This document shows, piece after piece, positions 1 through 4,526 of a stretch of DNA of 5,054 bases. Below the pieces are notes generated by a model, which ran no database searches, was not told the origin of the DNA, and was given only the letters and a program-made list of their open reading frames with translations. The position numbers were made by a program, and so were the translations under genes. Numbering within the stretch: the first letter of the stretch is position 1; every line of letters begins with the position of its first letter. This DNA is from Chloroflexota bacterium (GTDB lineage: Bacteria; Chloroflexota; Anaerolineae; Anaerolineales; Villigracilaceae): contig JACPVD010000339.1 of NCBI GenBank assembly GCA_016191895.1, forward strand, positions 1 through 5,054, in the 5' to 3' direction.

Positions 1-142
1 ATTGTCCGAAATAACATTCGTCGTCCCTTGCAACAACCTCCGCGGGAATATCGAAATTTCCCGTATCGACCGCGGCCTGCAGACGGGCCTTCCACATGCT
101 GTGCGAAGCGATTGCTGATTTGATCTCGTTTTCGAGCGCCAT
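1..142 (-). CDS. CZB (chemoreceptor zinc-binding) domain protein, 5' part only
   Basis: The gene reads leftward off the window, so only the first 47 residues are visible. They match the start of a CZB domain: an Ile-Lys-Ser-Ala-Ile-Ala-Ser-His helix with His14 followed by Trp17 and Lys18, then an Asp-Asp-Glu-Cys-Tyr-Phe-Gly block with Cys43. In the CZB family these His and Cys residues are two of the four zinc ligands (three His, one Cys), and the Cys-x-Phe-Gly motif normally continues to Lys-Trp-Leu. CZB domains sense zinc in chemoreceptors and in diguanylate cyclases such as E. coli DgcZ, and also occur as stand-alone proteins. Here the domain starts at the N-terminus, so a soluble stand-alone form or a CZB-GGDEF form fits better than a transmembrane chemoreceptor. 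The start is supported by an AAGGAG site 7 nt upstream and a promoter at 179-207. What follows the domain is unknown. Confidence 0.85.
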   Translation of the reverse strand, partial: MALENEIKSAIASHSMWKARLQAAVDTGNFDIPAEVVARDDECYFGQ

Positions 143-149
143 TGATGTT

Positions 150-155
150 CTCCTT
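150..155 (-). promoter_or_regulatory. Ribosome binding site of the CZB gene
   Basis: AAGGAG on the minus strand, 7 nt from the ATG at 142-140. It fixes the start of the partial CZB gene. Confidence 0.8.
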
Positions 156-178
156 ATGGGTCGGGCGGATACTGCAAA

Positions 179-207
179 ATTATACGCCTGCTTGTTTTGA
201 AAGGCAA
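179..207 (-). promoter_or_regulatory. Sigma70-type promoter of the CZB gene
   Basis: On the minus strand there is TTGCCT (207-202), a 17-bp spacer and a perfect TATAAT (184-179). Transcription would start near 172, giving a leader of about 30 nt that contains the AAGGAG site. The CZB gene can therefore be expressed independently of the PilZ gene upstream, although read-through is not excluded because no terminator is visible between them. Confidence 0.7.
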
Positions 208-330
208 TAAACAGCCGATTCAGACGGTCATTGATGTTACGCGCCCCGCGCTTACACTCCCTGTCACTACGCGGCTCAAGCGATACCGGGACGCGTGTCG
301 CTCAACACGAAGGCTTTTGCCCAAGTCAAT
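208..330. other. Intergenic region between PilZ and CZB genes
   Basis: This is non-coding space downstream of the PilZ stop and upstream of the CZB promoter. I see no Rho-independent terminator on the minus strand because there is no hairpin followed by a T-run. The only structure noted is a weak inverted repeat at 279-302 (AGCGATAC and GTGTCGCT arms, 8-nt loop, one wobble pair in plus-strand RNA), for which I have no function. Confidence 0.4.
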
Positions 331-699
331 TTATGAAGAGATCGGGAAATCCGGGCGAAACTGGTAGCGCTCCAAAACCGCCTGGAGCGCGCCATCATTT
401 TCAGCGTCGATCTCGACAAACTCAAACCCGATGTTGAAATTCCCCGGTGACTCATCCGGCCGGCACCATGCAATGCGGGCGGGAATTGTCAAGCGGGGCA
501 AAGAGACATTCTCCAGGTTGCCGGGCAGGTCGATTCGCAGCGTTATCCCTTCGCCAACCTGCGCCGAACGTTCGCCAATCACCATCGCGCCCTTCATCGT
601 CAGGTCATAGACGTATCCCAGCAGCGTTTTTTTCTTTGCATCGTACGCCGGCGTAAAAGAGATCAATTTTCTTCGCTCTTCTTTTCTATGCTCGCTCAT
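331..699 (-). CDS. Single-domain PilZ protein (putative c-di-GMP receptor)
   Basis: This 122-residue protein is almost entirely one PilZ domain. The N-terminus carries the RxxxR element (Arg5-Lys-Glu-Glu-Arg9, then Arg10). The second binding motif appears as Asp32-Leu-Thr34-Met-Lys-Gly37, a DxTxxG version of the family D/NxSxxG. Both motifs contact cyclic di-GMP in characterised PilZ proteins, so binding is plausible; the Ser-to-Thr change is conservative. Alternating beta strands follow up to about residue 98, then a short C-terminal helix. There is no signal peptide or membrane segment, so it should be cytoplasmic. The open frame continues upstream to 1071, but the ATG at 699 is chosen because AAGGAG lies 6 nt before it, a TATAAT promoter lies just upstream, and the PilZ fold begins there. 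The CZB gene follows on the same strand after a 188-bp gap. The output it controls (motility, polysaccharide, other) cannot be told from sequence. Confidence 0.9.
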   Translation of the reverse strand: MSEHRKEERRKLISFTPAYDAKKKTLLGYVYDLTMKGAMVIGERSAQVGEGITLRIDLPGNLENVSLPRLTIPARIAWCRPDESPGNFNIGFEFVEIDAENDGALQAVLERYQFRPDFPISS

Positions 700-705
700 G
701 GCATG

Positions 706-711
706 CTCCTT
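706..711 (-). promoter_or_regulatory. Ribosome binding site deciding the PilZ start
   Basis: AAGGAG on the minus strand, 6 nt before the ATG at 699-697. It selects this start over upstream in-frame codons that would add more than 100 residues antisense to the divergent gene. Confidence 0.8.
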
Positions 712-723
712 GCGCTCCCTCAG

Positions 724-752
724 ATTATACGTCCGCATCGAATGAACCGCAA
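724..752 (-). promoter_or_regulatory. Putative sigma70 promoter of the PilZ gene
   Basis: On the minus strand TTGCGG (752-747), a 17-bp spacer and a perfect TATAAT (729-724). The -35 matches only at TTG, so it is weak or may need an activator. The predicted start near 717 gives a leader of about 18 nt that still includes the AAGGAG site. Confidence 0.6.
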
Positions 753-770
753 CAAAGACATCCCTGGTAA

Positions 771-788
771 CGCGACATTTATGTCGCG
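771..788. repeat. Perfect 8-bp-arm palindrome in the divergent intergenic region
   Basis: The arms CGCGACAT and ATGTCGCG are separated by TT. The site lies 18 bp upstream of the -35 of the minus-strand PilZ promoter. No T-run follows on either strand, so it does not look like a terminator. It could be an operator or one unit of a dispersed palindromic repeat. A second palindrome with the same CGCGAC beginning starts 27 bp further on. Confidence 0.65.
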
Positions 789-797
789 CCTTTGGAC

Positions 798-815
798 CGC
801 GACTTGAAAGCCGCG
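798..815. repeat. Second 8-bp-arm palindrome over the -35 region of the plus-strand promoter
   Basis: The arms CGCGACTT and AAGCCGCG are separated by GA and have one mismatch, which becomes a G-U pair in minus-strand RNA. It has the same 8-2-8 layout and the same first six bases as the palindrome at 771-788. It covers the position where the -35 element of the TATAAT at 823-828 would be, so a protein bound here could control the plus-strand gene. A repetitive-element origin is equally possible. Confidence 0.55.
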
Positions 816-822
816 CTACGGT

Positions 823-828
823 TATAAT
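823..828 (+). promoter_or_regulatory. Perfect -10 box for a leaderless transcript
   Basis: TATAAT ends 6 nt before the ATG at 835, which places the expected transcription start on or next to the A of the start codon. There is no Shine-Dalgarno before that ATG. No convincing -35 is present at 16-18 bp; TTGAAA at 804-809 is only 13 bp away. The combination points to leaderless initiation. Confidence 0.55.
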
Positions 829-834
829 AACGCG

Positions 835-1221
835 ATGAATTTTTTCCTCCCCGAAGACAATCTGGCCCGCGCCGTGCCCGAAGAGACAAAGATAATATCG
901 CTGGCCGCGCAGCCCTACCCAGATGGCTATCGTCTGCGCGTCAATCTCGAAGTAACGCCGTTTCAAAAGCGCCCATACATCGAAGTGACCCTCAGCGACT
1001 CGAACGGCGATGAAGCGGCGTCCACGAGCATCGTCGAGCCGCTTTCGTGGAATCTCGAATTCACCATGCACATTCGCGGCGAACTCAACAATCCGTACAC
1101 ATTGAGCGCGAGATTGTATTACCCCGACGGACCATCGAACGACCCGCTGATTTATTCATTTGATGTGCGTCCTTCGACTGCCGCTCAGGACGATACCGAT
1201 CAGGGCGAACCCGAGGCCTGA
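835..1221 (+). CDS. Small beta-rich protein of unknown function
   Basis: A 128-residue protein without a confident family assignment; it resembles hypothetical proteins I associate with Anaerolineae. Residues 18-40 and 48-112 read as alternating beta strands (for example Tyr-Arg-Leu-Arg-Val-Asn-Leu-Glu-Val, then Ile-Glu-Val-Thr-Leu), with a Thr-Pro-Phe-Gln-Lys-Arg-Pro turn at 41-47 and an Asn-Pro-Tyr-Thr-Leu strand start at 86-90, suggesting a compact beta sandwich. The last 15 residues are acidic and probably disordered. There is no signal peptide, lipobox, membrane segment or obvious catalytic motif. The start follows a TATAAT by 6 nt with no Shine-Dalgarno, so it is probably leaderless. 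The next gene begins 22 bp after the stop, so co-transcription with the PD40 lipoprotein is likely. The reading frame is convincing; the function is not known. Confidence 0.75.
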   Translation: MNFFLPEDNLARAVPEETKIISLAAQPYPDGYRLRVNLEVTPFQKRPYIEVTLSDSNGDEAASTSIVEPLSWNLEFTMHIRGELNNPYTLSARLYYPDGPSNDPLIYSFDVRPSTAAQDDTDQGEPEA

Positions 1222-1243
1222 TTCCGATCAATCGATATTTTCC

Positions 1244-3238
1244 ATGCCTTCACCTTTCCCCCCCTCTCCCGCCAAAGGTTCTTGCGACAGTGGAATTGCC
1301 GCGAGAACGACGAAAATAGTTCAATCAGCAGTTGCACTGCTGACTGGCAACCGTTCAGGTTTTGCACTCAAAATTTGGTCGTCATTGATCATCCTCAGCC
1401 TCCTGCTCATCGGATGCTCCAACGCGACAGAGACTCCCACCGCTGAATCTGAGATCGATCTCACTCCGATCATCCAGGCCACAAGCACGCCGGTCATTAT
1501 CCGATACAGCGGCGAGGGTAATCTTGTCTTTCTTTCCATCGAAGAAAACGGATACGCCCATCTCTTCGTCCAAAGCAACCCGCCGCAGGATTTGCCGCTG
1601 ACACGAATCACAAGCGGCAACTGGAACGACACCTCCCCCGCCCTCAGCCCCGACCGCACAAAACTCGCCTTCGCATCCGATAGAAACGGCTTCTGGGATT
1701 TATACGTGATGAACTTGCACAGCGGCGAAGTGACTCAGATCACCGGCTCCCCTGAATACGATTCTTCGCCGTCGTGGTCGCCGGATTCGCAATGGCTTGT
1801 CTTTGAAACCTACTTAAACGACAATCTCGAAATTTACGTTGTATCGGTCAACGACCGTACGCAACCGATCCTTCCAATCACGCAAGACTCATCCTCCGAT
1901 CACTCTCCCGTTTGGGCGCCGGATGGCCGGCACGTGGCCTTCATCTCCTCGCGCGGAGGCGACAGCGACGTATGGCTCGCTAATCTCGATCTTACCGGCG
2001 TAGATAGATTTCAAAACCTGAGCAACACACCTTTTGCTTCTGAAAATTATCCGCTCTGGAATTACGACGGCTCGCAATTATTGTGGTCGTCCATTTCACA
2101 GACCGTCGGCTTTAGCGGACTGTATATCTGGAACACAAACGAACCAAATCGTTCAGCGTATTGGGTCGGCGATGGAACGTGGGGCGCGTGGAACGAAACC
2201 GCCGATAAGATCGTCGCCATCACCAGCGGACCCAACCAACAGTACATCACATCCTACAACATCAACGGAACCCTGCTCCTCGCACCGACTCCCGTCCACG
2301 GCCGCGTGCGCGGGCTGGCATGGGGACTTGCCGATCTGGCCGACCCATTGCCCGGCTCGTTTGCACAATCCGCCATCGTCACGCCCCAGATATTGTGGGC
2401 GCCGGCCATCACCCCGGCAGACGATGTACCCGGCCAACGCTGGCATGTTGTCGCTGTAACAGATGTGCAGTCGCCATACGCGCAACTGCACGATCTTGTG
2501 GATGAATCCTTCAACGCGCTGCGCAACCGCGCCATCATCGAAACCGGCTGGGACGTCCTCTCCAGCCTTGAAAATACGTTTGTGCCGCTCACATCCAGCC
2601 TCGACCCCGGCCTCGGCGAAGACTGGCTCTACACCGGCCGCGCATTCGCCGTCAACCCGCTCATGGCCGATACAGGCTGGATGGTCGTCCTGCGCGAAGA
2701 CATCGGCGCGCAAACTTATTGGCGGGTGTACGTCCGCGCAACGATTCAAGACGGCTCACTCGGCGAACCGATTCACAACGCGCCCTGGAATTTGAGCGCG
2801 CGCTATGAACTTAATCCGCGCACGTATGAACAAGGCGGAGAATATGCGGATGTGCCTCCAAGTTATTGGATCGACATGACCGCCCTCGCCGCGACCTTTG
2901 GCTGGGAACGCCTGCCCGCCCTCCCCAACTGGCGGACGTATTATGCCGGCGCGCGATTCACCGAATTTGCCTTAACCAGCGGATTGACCTGGTACAACGC
3001 CATGCTGGAACTGTATCCCATTGACGCGCTCATCACTCCGACCCGAGTCCTGGCTCCGAGTCTGACGCCCACCCGCACCCCGACGCCGACGGAGACTAAT
3101 CCGCCCACGCGCACGCCGCGCCCCACACGCACGCCCACTGTATCGCCGACTGCGACGCTATCGCCCACGCCAACGCTTTCACCGACACCGACAGTGACTC
3201 CCACGTCCACGCCTACCCCACCGACGGTGATTCCGTAA
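1244..3238 (+). CDS. PD40/TolB-like beta-propeller lipoprotein with unassigned C-terminal domain
   Basis: This is a 664-residue exported lipoprotein. A hydrophobic segment at 44-57 ends in the lipobox Leu55-Ile-Gly-Cys58, followed by a Thr-rich linker. Residues about 90-360 are a WD40-like (PD40) propeller with repeats of the type SPD-x(4)-AFxSDR: 135-149, 179-192 and 225-239 are clear, a degenerate one lies near 270-283. Such propellers usually mediate binding, as in TolB. Residues about 398-600 form a separate domain I cannot assign with confidence. Residues 606-664 are a Thr/Pro-rich tail. The start is uncertain: ATG 1244 has no Shine-Dalgarno and puts about 43 residues before the hydrophobic core, which is long for a lipoprotein signal. 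The only other in-frame option after it is TTG 1385, which leaves no charged n-region; ATG 1160/1163 would overlap the upstream gene by about 60 bp. The gene follows the upstream stop by 22 bp, so the two are probably co-expressed. Confidence 0.85.
   Translation: MPSPFPPSPAKGSCDSGIAARTTKIVQSAVALLTGNRSGFALKIWSSLIILSLLLIGCSNATETPTAESEIDLTPIIQATSTPVIIRYSGEGNLVFLSIEENGYAHLFVQSNPPQDLPLTRITSGNWNDTSPALSPDRTKLAFASDRNGFWDLYVMNLHSGEVTQITGSPEYDSSPSWSPDSQWLVFETYLNDNLEIYVVSVNDRTQPILPITQDSSSDHSPVWAPDGRHVAFISSRGGDSDVWLANLDLTGVDRFQNLSNTPFASENYPLWNYDGSQLLWSSISQTVGFSGLYIWNTNEPNRSAYWVGDGTWGAWNETADKIVAITSGPNQQYITSYNINGTLLLAPTPVHGRVRGLAWGLADLADPLPGSFAQSAIVTPQILWAPAITPADDVPGQRWHVVAVTDVQSPYAQLHDLVDESFNALRNRAIIETGWDVLSSLENTFVPLTSSLDPGLGEDWLYTGRAFAVNPLMADTGWMVVLREDIGAQTYWRVYVRATIQDGSLGEPIHNAPWNLSARYELNPRTYEQGGEYADVPPSYWIDMTALAATFGWERLPALPNWRTYYAGARFTEFALTSGLTWYNAMLELYPIDALITPTRVLAPSLTPTRTPTPTETNPPTRTPRPTRTPTVSPTATLSPTPTLSPTPTVTPTSTPTPPTVIP
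1325..1343. repeat. Inverted repeat inside the 5' end of the PD40 lipoprotein gene
   Basis: The arms TCAGCAGT and ACTGCTGA pair perfectly around a TGC loop. The hairpin lies in the doubtful stretch between ATG 1244 and the signal-peptide core, where the reading frame looks least like a normal lipoprotein N-terminus. It may affect translation or mark non-coding sequence. Confidence 0.45.
3059..3235 (+). repeat. Low-complexity Thr/Pro repeat encoding the C-terminal tail
   Basis: The DNA is a degenerate repeat of ACG/ACC/ACT and CCG/CCC/CCA codons, encoding 59 residues dominated by Thr-Pro with Ser-Pro and a few Arg. Units such as Ser-Pro-Thr-Pro-Thr recur. The codons vary between units, so this looks like selected protein sequence rather than a recent DNA expansion. 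It is expected to be an extended, disordered segment outside the cell. Confidence 0.85.
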
Positions 3239-3246
3239 TAGTATCG

Positions 3247-3274
3247 GAGTCCAAAGTCTCCAGACTTTGGACTC
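3247..3274. repeat. Perfect 13-bp-arm palindrome between the two lipoprotein genes
   Basis: The arms GAGTCCAAAGTCT and AGACTTTGGACTC are separated by CC. It begins 9 bp after the PD40 gene stop. Neither strand has a T-run after the hairpin, so it is not a standard Rho-independent terminator. Its perfection suggests a mobile or dispersed palindromic element, an mRNA 3'-end stabiliser, or a Rho-assisted terminator. Confidence 0.75.
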
Positions 3275-3329
3275 TCTCGCAAAACAACGACTGGCGCGGA
3301 GTGGTTGGACTTCAGTTTATTCTTTAGAA

Positions 3330-4412
3330 ATGAAAACCAAACTCATCCTCTCGATATTCTTTCTTTTCCTCACTTCTTGCGCCAAGCAAAAGGTTTTAGT
3401 GGCGACCACCCCAACGCCTGTAGTGGCTGATTGGCTGGACCAGCCTCAAGTCACGTTTGTTGCGCCGCAGACTCCTTCACCAGTACCATTTCAATTCAAC
3501 CTCCCAACTCCGGGAGCGGAACCAGTTTCGGGCTGGCGTCCTCCGCTATACCCTGTCCCGTGGGCGATGTCGGCCTATGACCATTTTTATTTTACGCGTC
3601 CCGTTGCCGCGGATCAGGTGAACTGGCCGATCGCGGATTATCGTTACGGCGGAATTTTCTTCGCGCAAAATATCATCCATACCGGCATCGACATCGATGC
3701 GGAGCGAAAAGCGCCCATTACGGCGGCGGGGCCGGGGACAGTCGTTTGGGCGGGCTGGGGTTTATTCACCGAAACGCCGACAAACGACAATGATCCATAC
3801 GGACTTGCAGTCGCCATCCGCCACGACTTTGGCTACAACGGACAACAACTTTATACCGTGTATGCCCACATGCATGAAGTGATTGCAGTGGTCGGGCAAC
3901 ATGTGGAAACCGGGGAGATCATTGGGTTGGTCGGCGCGACAGGCGCGGTGACCGGGTCGCATGTCCATTTTGAAGTGCGGCTTGGCGATAATTCATTTCA
4001 TGACACCCTCAACCCTGAATTATGGATCGCTCCCCCGCAGGGATGGGGCGTACTGGTCGGCCGCGTGATGGATGAGAAAAAAGATACCATGCGCCACAAG
4101 GAAGTATATGTGATCTCCGAAGCGACTCAACGCTCTTATTTGGTGAGAACCTACGGAAGCGGCGGCGCGGCCAATGCCGCCCCTTACTATAATGAGAATT
4201 TAGTGCTGGGCGATTTGCCTGCGGGAATTTACAAACTCATCATCTCCTATGACGATGAAAAGAAACCCGCCCAAACGTGGGTGGAGATATTCCCCGGGCA
4301 GGTGACCTACTTTACATTCGAAGGCATAAACGGGTTTGATACCACCCGTCCGCCCGCGCCGACGCTGGAGTTTTTGCCCGCGTTGCCGGCAACGCCGACG
4401 CCAAAGCCTTGA
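3330..4412 (+). CDS. Lipoprotein LytM/M23 family metallopeptidase with C-terminal CarboxypepD_reg-like domain
   Basis: This 360-residue protein has a textbook lipoprotein signal: Met-Lys-Thr-Lys, a hydrophobic core, and the lipobox Leu14-Thr-Ser-Cys17. A Pro/Thr-rich linker follows to about residue 75. The M23 domain spans about 105-232 and keeps the zinc and catalytic residues: His117 and Asp121 in His-Thr-Gly-Ile-Asp, His180 in Tyr-Ala-His, and His211-Val-His213. M23 enzymes of this type are zinc endopeptidases that cut peptidoglycan peptide bridges, so a role in envelope remodelling is likely; the exact bond cannot be predicted. Residues about 238-332 look like a carboxypeptidase-regulatory-type beta sandwich (Gly-x-Val start, Asp-Leu-Pro-Ala-Gly-Ile-Tyr-Lys-Leu turn). 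A short Pro/Thr tail ends the protein. ATG 3330 is preferred over the in-frame ATG at 3267, which lies inside the palindrome and would hide the signal peptide. There is no Shine-Dalgarno; a weak TATTCT at 3318-3323 would allow leaderless initiation. Confidence 0.92.
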   Translation: MKTKLILSIFFLFLTSCAKQKVLVATTPTPVVADWLDQPQVTFVAPQTPSPVPFQFNLPTPGAEPVSGWRPPLYPVPWAMSAYDHFYFTRPVAADQVNWPIADYRYGGIFFAQNIIHTGIDIDAERKAPITAAGPGTVVWAGWGLFTETPTNDNDPYGLAVAIRHDFGYNGQQLYTVYAHMHEVIAVVGQHVETGEIIGLVGATGAVTGSHVHFEVRLGDNSFHDTLNPELWIAPPQGWGVLVGRVMDEKKDTMRHKEVYVISEATQRSYLVRTYGSGGAANAAPYYNENLVLGDLPAGIYKLIISYDDEKKPAQTWVEIFPGQVTYFTFEGINGFDTTRPPAPTLEFLPALPATPTPKP

Positions 4413-4423
4413 TTATTTTTCTC

Positions 4424-4451
4424 TTGACGTACTGAACATCTGTGCTATACT
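4424..4451 (+). promoter_or_regulatory. Extended -10 sigma70 promoter of recA
   Basis: TTGACG (4424-4429), a 16-bp spacer and TATACT (4446-4451), with TGC directly before the -10 giving an extended -10. Each hexamer matches the consensus at 5 of 6 positions. Transcription should start near 4458, leaving a leader of about 70 nt before the recA ATG. Confidence 0.85.
4434..4445 (+). promoter_or_regulatory. Putative LexA (SOS) operator in the recA promoter spacer
   Basis: GAAC-ATCT-GTGC matches the Gram-positive-type LexA box GAAC-N4-GTTC at 7 of 8 core positions. It lies between the -35 and -10, where a bound repressor would block RNA polymerase. Since recA is the classic SOS gene, SOS control is likely, though the LexA specificity of this organism is unknown. 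Confidence 0.5.
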
Positions 4452-4468
4452 CTCGCAACACACTAACT

Positions 4469-4488
4469 CTTAACCCTTCACGGTTAAG
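4469..4488 (+). other. Hairpin in the recA 5' leader
   Basis: The arms CTTAACC and GGTTAAG pair around a 6-nt loop, and a flanking U-G pair can extend the stem. It starts about 11 nt after the predicted transcription start and ends 25 nt before the ribosome binding site. No T-run follows, so it is not an attenuator of the usual kind. It may protect the 5' end of the mRNA. Confidence 0.5.
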
Positions 4489-4513
4489 GCATTTACACAC
4501 TTACACAAGTATT

Positions 4514-4518
4514 GGAGA
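4514..4518 (+). promoter_or_regulatory. Ribosome binding site of recA
   Basis: GGAGA, 8 nt before the ATG at 4527. It is the only clear Shine-Dalgarno on the plus strand of this window. Confidence 0.75.
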
Positions 4519-4526
4519 CCCAACCC

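Noticed and set aside
700..1071. Upstream extension of the PilZ reading frame on the minus strand
   Set aside because: It is antisense to the 835-1221 gene, lies outside the PilZ domain, and the promoter and AAGGAG site place the start at 699.
2034..2459. 141-codon plus-strand frame within the PD40 gene
   Set aside because: Out-of-frame shadow rich in Pro, Ser and Arg, with no start signal or domain.
2153..2749. 198-codon minus-strand open frame inside the PD40 lipoprotein gene
   Set aside because: Antisense shadow of a clearly coding frame; no recognisable domain and a Cys/His-scattered composition.
3059..3235. Repeat stretch as a CRISPR array or minisatellite
   Set aside because: There are no regular spacers and the repeat is in frame with variable codons, which fits a Thr/Pro-rich protein tail.
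3247..3274. Palindrome as a Rho-independent terminator
   Set aside because: No T-run follows the stem on either strand.
2941..3282. Minus-strand frame encoding a Val/Gly repeat protein
   Set aside because: It is the reverse complement of the Thr/Pro repeat; the Val-Gly pattern is a direct consequence of the ACN/CCN codons.
4380..4420. 16-bp palindrome plus T-rich stretch as terminator of the M23 gene
   Set aside because: The palindrome (4380-4395) is inside the coding sequence and has no loop, and the T-run at 4416-4420 is about 20 nt away. Weak termination is not excluded.
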